NCBI RefSeq assembly: GCF_002303925.1
Contig: NZ_MRCS01000050.1
Location: forward strand, 1 to 46,038
Length of the DNA stretch: 46,038 nucleotides
Reading direction: 5' to 3'
From: Pseudomonas sp. ACN8
GTDB taxonomy: Bacteria; Pseudomonadota; Gammaproteobacteria; Pseudomonadales; Pseudomonadaceae
Notes under the pieces: generated by a model
What the model was told of the DNA's origin: nothing
Databases searched by the model: none
Seen by the model: the letters and a program-made list of their open reading frames with translations, nothing else
Made by a program: the position numbers and the translations under genes
Part shown: one piece after another, positions 25,768 to 33,945 of the stretch
Layout of the letters: each line of letters starts with the position of its first letter
Position numbering within the stretch: the stretch's first letter is position 1

Positions 25768-28167
25768 TTATGGCGCAGCCCGCGCCGGCAACAGCTTCAA
25801 GGTACTGCGGGCATTGGCCGTGACTTCTTCATCATTGAGATGCGCCTGGAAGTACATCCCCTCGATGTAGGCCTCGGCCTGATCATCATAGTGACTGTCG
25901 AACAGGACGCCGCTCTGGCCGACCGGGTTGACGGTCAGGCTGTGGGCCGGGTCGGCGAAGTCGATCAGGCGCCGGGTCGAAGGGCCGTAGGTGACAGGCC
26001 ACGGAGCCGGGCCGATCTTCGCCGAGAGGTTGTTCGGCACTTCATGGCTGCCCGGTGCGGCGAAGGGGCCGACATTGAAGAACAGGTCCAGCGGCTTTTT
26101 CTGCCCCAACGGATGGCCATGGGTCAATGTGTGCGCGCTGCCCCACTGCCATTGCGAGGCGTCTGCGCCGAGGGTGCTCTTGAGGTGCGCGAGGCTGGCT
26201 TGCCAGGCGGTCTTCACCGTATCGCCCCGGGTTTCCTTGCCCTGGGTGGTGCGGTTGTCCCACCACGGTGAATCGGCGCTGGCGGCCAAGCGGGGGAGCG
26301 TGGCGTCGATCACCCGGGTCGAGAGCAGTGTTTCGAAGAAGTCGTTACCCAGCTCATCGTGCATCGTCGCGTCAGCCAGGTTGAACAGAAACTGGTTGAA
26401 CAGCGTGGCGCTGGTCGAGTCGATCGGGTAATCGCCTTGCCACTGGGCCAGTTGCTCCACCAGTTTGAGTTCGGCGGGATCGCTCACCACTTCGCGCAAT
26501 ACCGGCAACAGCGGTGCCAACAAGCGTGGGCCGTAAGCGGTAGTGGTGCCCAGTTGCAGCTTCTGGCTGTTTTCCAGATTCCACTTGACCGCTTTGTCGC
26601 TGAGCTGACGATTGAGCTGTTGGCCACGGTCGGCAAGGTTGTAGTAGCCGGGAATCTCCATGCCGGTCGGCGACACCGGTTGGAAGTTGGCCGAGACAAT
26701 GTAGCCCCGCGCCGGGTTTTCTTCCTGGGGGTTGGCCGTGAACGGGTAGAAGCCGTCCTTGTCCGCCTCGGTGGTGCTGCCGTCGAGGATGAACCACGGG
26801 CGTACACCCGCCGGGCGTTTAGGCAATTGCGCCGCCGCCCACCAGCCGATGTCACCCTTGGCATTGGCCCAGACAACGTTAAGGCCCGGGGCCTGGATTT
26901 TCGACGCGGCACCGCGGGCCTTGGCCAGGGTGTCGGCGCGATTGAGCTGGTAGAAACCTTCCAGGATCGGGTTCTGGCTTTCGAGAAACGCCCACCACAT
27001 GGCAATCGGCGTTTTTCCGGCGCCGCTGCTCAAGGCATCGTTGACGATCGGGCCGTGGGGCGATTGGCGCAGCACCAGCGTCACCGGTGCCTGGCCCTTG
27101 ACCGCGATCTGCTGCTCGCTGGTCGTCATGTCCACCCACTTGTCGCGATACCAGACCTGATTGGGGTTGTCCGGGTTGACCTTCTCGGCGATCAGGTCAA
27201 GGTCGTCGTTCTGGAACATGGTGATGCTCCAGCCGAAGTCGTGGTTCATGCCCAGCGAAGCGAACGGCATCAGGGCCTGATAGTGGCCGTAGAGTTCGAA
27301 GCCCGGCGCAGAGAGTTGCGCTTCGTACCACACCGACGGCGCGGAAAAGCGGATATGCGGATCACCCGCCAGCAGCGGCTTGCCGCTTTGGGTGCGGCTG
27401 CCCGCGACGACCCAGGCATTGCTGCCCTCGAACTGTGGCAGGCCGTTGTCAGCCAGGGCTTGTTCGCTCAGGCGGGCGAGGGCGTTGAGGTCTTTCCAGT
27501 CGGCGCTGGCCAAAGTGGTGCCGGTCCCGTTGAGCACGCCCTTGGGCTGCCAGTCGAGATCGAAGACGCTCAGGTATTCAGGTCCCAGTTGATCGCGAAC
27601 GAATGTCAGCAAGGGTTCGGTACGAAACGCGGCGGCAAAGCTGTAGGCCATGTAGCCGGCGATGCTGATGGTGTCCTGGGCCGTGAACGGGCGTTTTGGA
27701 ATGCCCAGCACATCGAACTCCACGGGTTTGGCGTGGCTGTCCTGATACTGGTTGATGCCATCCAGGTAGGCCTGCATGGCGATGAAGGAGGGCGACTGCT
27801 TGTCGAGGTTCGCCAGGTAGGTTTCGGCGCGTTCGCGGATGCGCAGGCTGCGCATCAGTTTGTCGGTATCGAGCAGTTTCGGCCCGAGCACTTCAGCCAG
27901 TTCGCCACGGGCCAGGCGACGCAGGACTTCCATCTGGAACAGGCGGTCCTGGGCTTGCACATAGCCGAGGGCGCGGTACAGGTCGGTTTCGTTGTCGGCT
28001 CGGATATGCGGGACGCCGCGCTCGTCGTAGCGCACGGTGACGGAGCCTTGCAGGTGTTGCAGTTCCACCATGCCCTGGCGTGACGGCTGCTTGCTGTAGA
28101 GGTACCCGCCGGCTCCGGCGGCCAGCATGACGATCAACAGAGCGAGAGCGGTCAGGCTGCGATTCAT
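25768..28167 (-). CDS. hacB: Penicillin-acylase family Ntn hydrolase (acyl-homoserine lactone acylase HacB-like)
   Basis: A 799-residue secreted/periplasmic Ntn hydrolase with an N-terminal membrane or signal segment (about residues 5-24). An alpha chain, a spacer and a beta chain are expected after self-cleavage before Ser249 in FEGSNAWVVAG, the catalytic N-terminal nucleophile. Further family motifs are LLAGDPHI, SLGMNHDFGWSITMFQND and the C-terminal GQSGVLFDSHYDDQAEAY. The position just after the spu operon matches PA0305 (hacB) of P. aeruginosa, which can hydrolyse acyl-homoserine lactones. Substrate preference is not proven by sequence. Confidence 0.82.
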   Translation of the reverse strand: MNRSLTALALLIVMLAAGAGGYLYSKQPSRQGMVELQHLQGSVTVRYDERGVPHIRADNETDLYRALGYVQAQDRLFQMEVLRRLARGELAEVLGPKLLDTDKLMRSLRIRERAETYLANLDKQSPSFIAMQAYLDGINQYQDSHAKPVEFDVLGIPKRPFTAQDTISIAGYMAYSFAAAFRTEPLLTFVRDQLGPEYLSVFDLDWQPKGVLNGTGTTLASADWKDLNALARLSEQALADNGLPQFEGSNAWVVAGSRTQSGKPLLAGDPHIRFSAPSVWYEAQLSAPGFELYGHYQALMPFASLGMNHDFGWSITMFQNDDLDLIAEKVNPDNPNQVWYRDKWVDMTTSEQQIAVKGQAPVTLVLRQSPHGPIVNDALSSGAGKTPIAMWWAFLESQNPILEGFYQLNRADTLAKARGAASKIQAPGLNVVWANAKGDIGWWAAAQLPKRPAGVRPWFILDGSTTEADKDGFYPFTANPQEENPARGYIVSANFQPVSPTGMEIPGYYNLADRGQQLNRQLSDKAVKWNLENSQKLQLGTTTAYGPRLLAPLLPVLREVVSDPAELKLVEQLAQWQGDYPIDSTSATLFNQFLFNLADATMHDELGNDFFETLLSTRVIDATLPRLAASADSPWWDNRTTQGKETRGDTVKTAWQASLAHLKSTLGADASQWQWGSAHTLTHGHPLGQKKPLDLFFNVGPFAAPGSHEVPNNLSAKIGPAPWPVTYGPSTRRLIDFADPAHSLTVNPVGQSGVLFDSHYDDQAEAYIEGMYFQAHLNDEEVTANARSTLKLLPARAAP

Positions 28168-28270
28168 GGAGACTCCTTGTTGTTATTGTGATTCCTGGTG
28201 CCACTGTGTAACACGGCGTGCCGATTTGGCGCATCGCCCGTAGGAGGGATTCGTATTGCCGCGTCTTTCC

Positions 28271-28852
28271 CTATTTAGTTGGCTCGACAGGCCACGGGCA
28301 GTAACACCCCACGGCCAGTGTGTGCGTGGCACTTACCGCACGCCCCTCATCCAGCGCTTGCAGGATCGGTTCGATAAAGCTGTTGCTCGAGTTGCAGGTC
28401 AGGCCTTCGCTGTAGGGGCCGAAGTACGCCAGTTTGCCGCTGCGATCCCAGATCGCCACGGCCGGGCTGGCGGGGATCTGTTCGGAACCGGGCAGGACGT
28501 CGATGGTTTTCAGGCTGCTCAAGGTGCCCGGCAACTGGCCGTGGCTGCCGGGTTTTTGCACGGCATAGAATTCCACGCCATGGGGAACGTAGCGCTCGAC
28601 CAGTTCGGTCAGGTGTTGTTGATTGCCGACATTGCACGGGCAGGCCGGGTCCCAGAAATGCACCAGGCGGATGGCGCCGGGGCCGGCGAGGGATTCGGGA
28701 AGGCGTAGCGGATCGCCGGAAAACATCGCGGTGTGCTCGCTGAACGTGCGCAGGTAACGCCCCTGGAACCAGTTGTAGGCCGCCCACAACATGCCGGCAC
28801 ACACCACGGCGAGCAGGCAGGCAAACAGGGTGGCGCGAAAGGGCGAGCGCAT
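28271..28852 (-). CDS. Membrane-anchored thioredoxin-like protein
   Basis: A 193-residue protein with one N-terminal transmembrane or signal segment (about residues 7-26) and a thioredoxin-like domain. The redox position reads HFWDPACPCN, with Cys71 and Cys73 in a CxC rather than the common CxxC. A second cysteine cluster (VGCYCPWP) closes the protein. It probably belongs to the DUF6436 type. The ATG at 28852 gives the membrane segment near the N-terminus; the longer upstream frame lacks support. Confidence 0.7.
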   Translation of the reverse strand: MRSPFRATLFACLLAVVCAGMLWAAYNWFQGRYLRTFSEHTAMFSGDPLRLPESLAGPGAIRLVHFWDPACPCNVGNQQHLTELVERYVPHGVEFYAVQKPGSHGQLPGTLSSLKTIDVLPGSEQIPASPAVAIWDRSGKLAYFGPYSEGLTCNSSNSFIEPILQALDEGRAVSATHTLAVGCYCPWPVEPTK

Positions 28853-29149
28853 CGGTTCAGTCCTCGAAGGTCGGCTAGCTTGCCATGCTTGCCGCGACAG
28901 AAGAATATCGCACAAGCTCTGTCGTTGGATAAAACTAAGGACCCTTAGGCTATATGCCGATGCAGTCCGTCTTGTCTGTGAACAACACTCCTCTGGCAAC
29001 AACTATCACTCTAGATTGGCGGTAGAGCATGTTTTGGTGACACGCGTGGAGTTTTAGGCCCCCGTGGCGACTCAAAGAGGGCGCGTAGGCATGGAAAAAC
29101 GGTTGGTAGGGGAGATGAATTGAGCTTAATTATCTTCTTTTCACGGTTG
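28853..29149. other. Left junction of the accessory island (no gene seen)
   Basis: Over this 297-base stretch the composition changes from GC-rich core to A+T-rich DNA. No tRNA, integrase or direct-repeat attachment site is recognisable. It must contain the promoter of the thioredoxin-like gene. Confidence 0.4.
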
Positions 29150-30076
29150 TTAATCAGTGGTCGAACACAGTTCTTTAAATTCAAGATGAATTTGCCGATA
29201 GGTAGTAGAGAATTTTTTGCAATTTTCTAAGTAAATATCATGCTCTGCGACTGTTCTAGTGGTTTTCGGCTGATGTGTAAGCCTCCAGACATTAATAAGT
29301 GTGGCGCTAAGGATCTCTTTGCGTATGGGGATAACGTAGTCGTATCCTTCTTTCTTGAAGTTGGAAATGGCATCTATAAGCTCATTAGGAGTTTCATTGA
29401 ATGTAACAGGGTGAATCAATTCAGAAGTGAGGGTGTCTGCTTCGGCTAAGTATACATCGCTTTCTACAAGGCCAATAAATTCAAGCAGGCGGTAAATGCC
29501 TCCAGTAGCGGCGGTTTGCATGTACTGCTCTGGGTTGGAAGTGTTCAGAGAGCTCGTAGAAAAAAGCTTTTTGAAACCGCATAAACTATATCTACCTAAA
29601 TCTCTGATTATTGTTTTTTCGAAGTTGCTTGGTTCTGGAGTGCGCAATAGGTAACTGCGGCTTTCCAAAGGTTGGTATGTATAAAGCTCGATGAACAGCC
29701 GGAGTAGTTCCAAACATTGAGTCTGTCGCAGTTTGGCTATTGGTGCCAGGCCGCTATCTATAGGCAGAATCAGGCTATTGGGTAACCATATTAAATCTTT
29801 GGGGTCGGCTGGCTTGTTTAGACTGTAGCGTGGGTGTTTTCCCGTAGTCAGTTTGTCTACGATTTTGTGTTCCTGTAGAAGCTCAATAGCAATTTTAGCT
29901 TTTCGCCAGCTGATACCTGCATATCTGGTAGCAGCCTGAGCGCTCCAGCTTGTATTCATGTTGTTTCGACTTGATCCACAAGCCATCACCAAAAGAAGTA
30001 TCGCTGAATTGAGTCCCAACTCACAGGCTGATTGAAATTGTGGTTTACCAACAGCAAAAAAATTCCCTTGAGGCAA
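29150..30076 (-). CDS. Winged-helix domain protein of unknown function
   Basis: I do not recognise this 308-residue protein. Residues about 20-90 look like a winged helix-turn-helix (ILLLVMACGSSRNN, then SAQAATRYAGISWRKAKIAI and a wing GKHPRYSLN). The rest is mixed helical without a known motif. The TTG at 30076 is chosen because AAGGAG lies seven bases upstream on the coding strand. Codon use is A+T-rich and unlike the flanking core genes. It could be a regulator or a DNA-binding protein of a mobile element; it is separated from the peptide operon by an IS element. Confidence 0.55.
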   Translation of the reverse strand: MPQGNFFAVGKPQFQSACELGLNSAILLLVMACGSSRNNMNTSWSAQAATRYAGISWRKAKIAIELLQEHKIVDKLTTGKHPRYSLNKPADPKDLIWLPNSLILPIDSGLAPIAKLRQTQCLELLRLFIELYTYQPLESRSYLLRTPEPSNFEKTIIRDLGRYSLCGFKKLFSTSSLNTSNPEQYMQTAATGGIYRLLEFIGLVESDVYLAEADTLTSELIHPVTFNETPNELIDAISNFKKEGYDYVIPIRKEILSATLINVWRLTHQPKTTRTVAEHDIYLENCKKFSTTYRQIHLEFKELCSTTD

Positions 30077-30295
30077 AGTACTCTCCTTAGCGTTTGTATT
30101 ATCTCAATGTGTTTTTCCGGCCAGCAGAGCAATTGTTTCCGACTTTGTTGCAGAGAAGTGTTACCAACATTTTGCCAAGCCACAAGTCGGACAGTTTCGA
30201 CAGGTACGGTGCGAATCGTCCTACAGCGGACAACTCGTATGTAGGATATCGACGAATGGATGACCTTTATAAGTTGCTAGCGAAAACACCCTTAA

Positions 30296-31489
30296 GGAAG
30301 GTCTGAAGTAGTCAGCGATTTTTGATGCCATCCTTGGTTGAGGTTCAAAAAACGCTGGCTTGGTCAGAAATCAGACCTTTTCTGTTCTTAACTCATCGGT
30401 TCACCCGTTGAACAACGCCTTTTCAAGGCGCTTTTCCCGCATTACAGGCGCACCTGTCCCGCAACCAGCAGCCGTTTTCGCATCATCCACAGGTTCGACA
30501 GGGCAAATAGCGTGGCCTGTTGCGCAGTGTTTTTCATCAGGCCGCGAAAGCGCACTTTCGTATAGCCAAACTGACGCTTGATTACCCGAAACGGATGTTC
30601 AACCTTGGCGCGTACTTGGGCCTTGGCGTATTCGATCTTGCGCCGCAGACGACCGATCAAACTCTGTTTTCCGTGCTTTTTGTAGCTGCTGGGCCGCGCC
30701 GCAATCGACCAGATCATCTTGCGATTCTGAAGCTCAGGACGCTTGTCCACGCCGGTGTAACCGGCATCGCCAGACACGTAAGACTCCTCGCCATGCAGCA
30801 ATTGATCGACCTGCGTCACGTCCGCCACATTGGCCGCCATGCCCACCAGGCTATGCACTAAGCCGGATTCGGCATCAACGCCGATGTGCGCTTTCATCCC
30901 GAAGAAATACTGATTTCCTTTCTTCGTCTGGTGCATTTCGGGATCGCGCTTACCGTCTTTGTTCTTGGTCGAACTTGGCGCATGAATGATCGCCGCATCG
31001 ACCACCGTACCTTGGCGCAGCATCAAACCACGGTCGCCCAGATAGCCGTTGATGACCTGCAAAATCCCGCCGGCCAACTCATGTTTTTCCAACAGACGTC
31101 GGAAGTTAAGGATCGTGGTTTCGTCAGGAATCCGATCAAGGTGGAGCCCCGAAAACTGGCGCAGAATCGTCATCTCGTAAAGTGCTTCTTCCTTTGCCGG
31201 ATCGCTGTAGCCGAACCAGTTCTGCATCAGATGAACCCGCAGCATGGCCATCAACGGATACGCCGGACGACCACCGTCGCCCTTCGGATAATGCGGCTCG
31301 ATCAAGGAAATCAAACCCTTCCAGGGCACGACCTGATCCATCTCGATCAGGAAACGCTCGCGGCGGGTCTGCTTACGTTTGCCGGCGTACTCGGCATCGG
31401 CGAAGGACATCTGTTTCATCGAGGCTCAGCCGTTCAGTTCGCGGGAGGCGAGTATTTCACCAAATTTGGAAGTCTTTTTGAGAGCTTCC
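30296..31489. mobile_element. Complete IS5-family insertion sequence with TTAA target duplication
   Basis: A 1194-bp element carrying one DDE transposase. Left end GGAAGGTCTGAAGTAG and the inverted right end GGAAGCTCTCAAAAAG agree at 12 of 16 positions. TTAA flanks both sides (30292-30295 and 31490-31493), fitting the YTAR target duplication of IS5 elements. It is more GC-rich than the DNA around it, so it entered the A+T-rich island separately. Confidence 0.88.
30442..31419 (-). CDS. IS5-family transposase
   Basis: A 325-residue DDE transposase. It has the IS5 N-terminal DUF772-type domain (GGRPAYPLMAMLRVHLMQNW), a first catalytic Asp in VVDAAIIHAPSS, a second in SGDAGYTGVDKRPE, and a Glu in AKVEHPFRVIKRQFGY. 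All parts are present and the frame is intact, so the element may be active. Confidence 0.93.
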   Translation of the reverse strand: MKQMSFADAEYAGKRKQTRRERFLIEMDQVVPWKGLISLIEPHYPKGDGGRPAYPLMAMLRVHLMQNWFGYSDPAKEEALYEMTILRQFSGLHLDRIPDETTILNFRRLLEKHELAGGILQVINGYLGDRGLMLRQGTVVDAAIIHAPSSTKNKDGKRDPEMHQTKKGNQYFFGMKAHIGVDAESGLVHSLVGMAANVADVTQVDQLLHGEESYVSGDAGYTGVDKRPELQNRKMIWSIAARPSSYKKHGKQSLIGRLRRKIEYAKAQVRAKVEHPFRVIKRQFGYTKVRFRGLMKNTAQQATLFALSNLWMMRKRLLVAGQVRL

Positions 31490-31493
31490 TTAA

Positions 31494-31778
31494 GGAATAG
31501 ATGCAGGCTAAATCAGTGTCTCCACGTCGTGGGCGGAATAGACGACCAAAAAACCAGCAGGAATCGAAGTTAATTCAGGTTGATATCAATGTTCGCTTCT
31601 ATTGCTTTTGAGAAAAAATAAATATGTTGATATCAAGTTTTATCAAAAAAATTAGAACGGTAATCTACGTCTGCATAGTAGTGGGTTGGTGTGAAAAAAA
31701 AGTATTGCCGTAAAGGTTCGCATATGTAAATTTAGAGCTGCACTCAACACGCCGTTGGTGTAAATCATAAGGAGAAAT
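31494..31778 (+). promoter_or_regulatory. Upstream region of the peptide operon with two identical palindromes
   Basis: The 285-base spacer between the IS and the small peptide gene holds two exact copies of the palindrome TTGATATCAA at 31580-31589 and 31627-31636, 47 bases apart, each preceded by G. A weak promoter candidate is TTGCCG (31705) with TAAATT (31727) at 16-base spacing. The palindromes look like paired operator sites for a dimeric regulator; no regulator gene lies next to them except the winged-helix gene beyond the IS. Confidence 0.5.
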
Positions 31779-31865
31779 ATGATGTCTACTACAAATCAAG
31801 ATTTCAAAGTTGTTGAACGTAACGAAGGTGCGCTACAGCATGGAGATGGTGGTGTTAATCACTAA
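31779..31865 (+). CDS. Candidate RiPP precursor peptide (27-28 residues)
   Basis: A short open frame, too small for normal gene calling, codes MMSTTNQDFKVVERNEGALQ followed by HGDGGVNH. AAGGAG at 31769-31774 fits either ATG; the second (31782) has the better seven-base spacing. It is the first gene before a run of SagB-type dehydrogenase genes and is followed by a strong hairpin, the usual setting of a RiPP precursor. The polar N-terminal 20 residues would be the leader and the glycine-rich, histidine-bracketed C-terminus a plausible core. There is no Cys anywhere and no Ser or Thr after residue 5, so azole formation in the core is not possible. I know no described precursor with this tail. 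Confidence 0.65.
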   Translation: MMSTTNQDFKVVERNEGALQHGDGGVNH

Positions 31866-31882
31866 CTCCCGCTGATACGCCT

Positions 31883-31903
31883 GGGGCGGGTCTGACTCGC
31901 CCC
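31883..31903 (+). terminator. Hairpin between peptide gene and dehydrogenase genes (attenuator-like)
   Basis: GGGGCGGGT and ACTCGCCCC form a 9-bp stem (one G-T pair) with a 3-base CTG loop, 17 bases after the peptide stop. It lacks a T run, so partial termination or mRNA protection is more likely than full termination. That would give more peptide than enzyme, common in RiPP operons. Confidence 0.6.
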
Positions 31904-31939
31904 TTCCCAAAAAATTACATAGTCACGACAAGGATGATC

Positions 31940-32962
31940 ATGATTACTACAAATAGTTTGTTGCGCATAGATACTTATGAAGATCATGATTTAGCTTATT
32001 TAATAAATTCACCTGATCGGTACGAAATTTCACGTGAGGTATCGAAATTTCTATTGGATATTAAAATAAATCCGGTTAGCGTCGAGGCCTATGAGGAGTA
32101 CGATCTCAATATTTCGATGCACGCAAAAGACTCTTTGTTACAGCACAAGTTGGTGCTGGATAGTGCATCCATTCAAGCAATTGAGAGTCAGGCGAAGTTT
32201 TTTAATTTGGAATCGTACAACTGGCGCTTGGCATCTGATTACTTAGAAAGAACTAGAAATTACAAATTTTTTAATTATGCTTTTGATGGTTGGAAAAAAG
32301 ACGCTGGGATGATGGCCGACTACCTAAAAGAAGAAGCAGAAATAAGTCGTTCGAAAATATATGAAAAAGTATCCTATGTGCCTTGGAAATATACACCTGC
32401 GGAGGCCTTAGCCGTTACTGAGCGACTTGCTGAATTAAACACACTGGATTTTTCTTTCAATAGTGTGGTAGCCACGTTCGGGAAGCAGCGGACTAAATCT
32501 TTGAGTCAGGGGGAGCCGGTTTTTCAAAAGAGTATTCCAAGCGGCGGAAGCCGGCACCCGACAGAAGCCTATGTAGTCGATGTCGTAAAGAAAGAAATTT
32601 ATCACTACTGCTGCGAAAAAAATGCTTTTGGGAAGATCAGTGTAAGAAATAGTGATATTTATACTTGTTGCTTTGGTGAGCCAGAGGTTTATGTTCCGTT
32701 CAAGGTCAGACATGTTGTGTTGCTGACCTGCGTTTGGGAGCGAAATATGTTTCGCTATAGGGAACCTCGAACTTTCAGGTCTGTTCATTTGGACGCAGGG
32801 CATGCCGCATGCAATGTAGAGGTCCTCTGCCAAAAAGCTAGAGTTCGCTATAAGGTTCAATATGGAATGAACTCGAAAGTACTCGAAGGTCTTCTGAATA
32901 TAGATCCTTTTGTAGAGGGTATTATGTGCGCGGTGATGATCGGTGGGAGAAAGAATAAATGA
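31940..32962 (+). CDS. SagB/ThcOx-type FMN-dependent dehydrogenase (first)
   Basis: A 340-residue protein of the SagB/McbC nitroreductase family, FMN enzymes that oxidise peptide substrates. Residues 10-80 resemble the N-terminal winged-helix-like, peptide-recognition part; 99-127 (YLERTRNYKF, FDGWKKDAGMMADY) is the family linker; IPSGGSRHPTEAYVV (199-213) is the FMN-binding PSGG..P motif; HLDAGHAACN (283-292) is the C-terminal helix motif. ATG 31940 is preferred, with AAGGA five bases before it; an alternative is 31934. It ends in an ATGA overlap with the next gene. The usual YcaO cyclodehydratase partner is absent. Confidence 0.8.
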   Translation: MITTNSLLRIDTYEDHDLAYLINSPDRYEISREVSKFLLDIKINPVSVEAYEEYDLNISMHAKDSLLQHKLVLDSASIQAIESQAKFFNLESYNWRLASDYLERTRNYKFFNYAFDGWKKDAGMMADYLKEEAEISRSKIYEKVSYVPWKYTPAEALAVTERLAELNTLDFSFNSVVATFGKQRTKSLSQGEPVFQKSIPSGGSRHPTEAYVVDVVKKEIYHYCCEKNAFGKISVRNSDIYTCCFGEPEVYVPFKVRHVVLLTCVWERNMFRYREPRTFRSVHLDAGHAACNVEVLCQKARVRYKVQYGMNSKVLEGLLNIDPFVEGIMCAVMIGGRKNK

Positions 32963-33945
32963 ACTATCTTCACATTGATTTTTCCACGGGTAACCACCAG
33001 GTGGAAATCCAGGACCTGTTGTCCGGTCAGGTATATTCCACAGAAAAAAATCTTTTGAGGGACCACTTCTTCGAAAAAGAAATCACAGATAATCGTAGAA
33101 ACATTCCGTACGAAAGTAAAACGATTGAGCATTGGCTAACAAGAGGTTGGGATGCTTCTTTGCCACTATATATGTCCTCTAGGCACATAAAGTTTGTAGA
33201 CAGTGGACTGGATAGAAATACCGTTCTGGAAGAACTTTTTGATTTTTATATGGTATCGCAGGGCTGTCCCGTACTGGATACCAGAGATGCCCAAGGAGCT
33301 AAGTCGATTTCTCTGGAGCGTATAAGTTCTGACTCAACAAGATGGAATACAAATTATCGACAGGCCATGTTAAATAGAAGAAGTAAACGTGCCTTTCACG
33401 ACCAACCATTGGATAAGACAGTTTTTATTTCTATCATCGAAATAGCAATGGCTCGTCTATTTGAAACGGTCCAATCGAAAAGCAAGGTCAGTGAAATAGA
33501 AAAATATACAAAAAGTTATGGCTGTGCGTTCAATATTTATTTGCTGATTTACTCGGTTAGCGATTTTGCTAGAGGGATTTATATAATAAATAAAGACTGC
33601 GCAATGTTAACGTTGATTAAGTCAGGTGATTTTTCATCTCAAATTTCCACAGTAAACTGGGGGATGCGAGCACCACTTTCAGCTAATTACTCAGTCGTGT
33701 TAACTGTGGATCCTAGCGTTTATGCATGGCGTTACAGGCATGACCGTTCGTTCAGAAATCTAATGGTAGAAGCCGGCAGAATAATGCATGAGTTCGTGCT
33801 TTCCGCCAGCGGTGCTAGTATCCAGGGAGTAGTTACGCCCGCCACTGACGATAGCCTACTGTCTAAAGTATTAGATATCCCTCATCACTCACAGGAGATC
33901 CCCTTCTATACCGGTACTTTTGGAGTGTCTCCAAGTGGGCTCTGA
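32959..33945 (+). CDS. SagB/ThcOx-type FMN-dependent dehydrogenase (second)
   Basis: A 328-residue second SagB-type protein. WLTRGWDASLPLYMSSR (59-75) matches the family N-terminal helix region, RRSKRAF (140-146) is the nitroreductase phosphate/FMN motif, and YRHDRSFRNLMVEAGR (259-274) is the C-terminal motif. The PSGG position reads SYGCAFNIYLL (186-196), so one FMN contact loop is altered. Together with the preceding gene it resembles a two-domain SagB protein split in two, suggesting a heterodimer. Its start overlaps the previous stop (ATGA). Confidence 0.78.
   Translation: MNYLHIDFSTGNHQVEIQDLLSGQVYSTEKNLLRDHFFEKEITDNRRNIPYESKTIEHWLTRGWDASLPLYMSSRHIKFVDSGLDRNTVLEELFDFYMVSQGCPVLDTRDAQGAKSISLERISSDSTRWNTNYRQAMLNRRSKRAFHDQPLDKTVFISIIEIAMARLFETVQSKSKVSEIEKYTKSYGCAFNIYLLIYSVSDFARGIYIINKDCAMLTLIKSGDFSSQISTVNWGMRAPLSANYSVVLTVDPSVYAWRYRHDRSFRNLMVEAGRIMHEFVLSASGASIQGVVTPATDDSLLSKVLDIPHHSQEIPFYTGTFGVSPSGL

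Noticed and set aside
26359..28083. A 574-codon forward frame opposite the acylase
   Set aside because: Antisense shadow; the reverse-strand frame shows the complete Ntn-hydrolase architecture.
30032..30306. Short forward frames upstream of the IS
   Set aside because: They overlap the start of the winged-helix gene and its promoter, lack ribosome sites and have no recognisable content.
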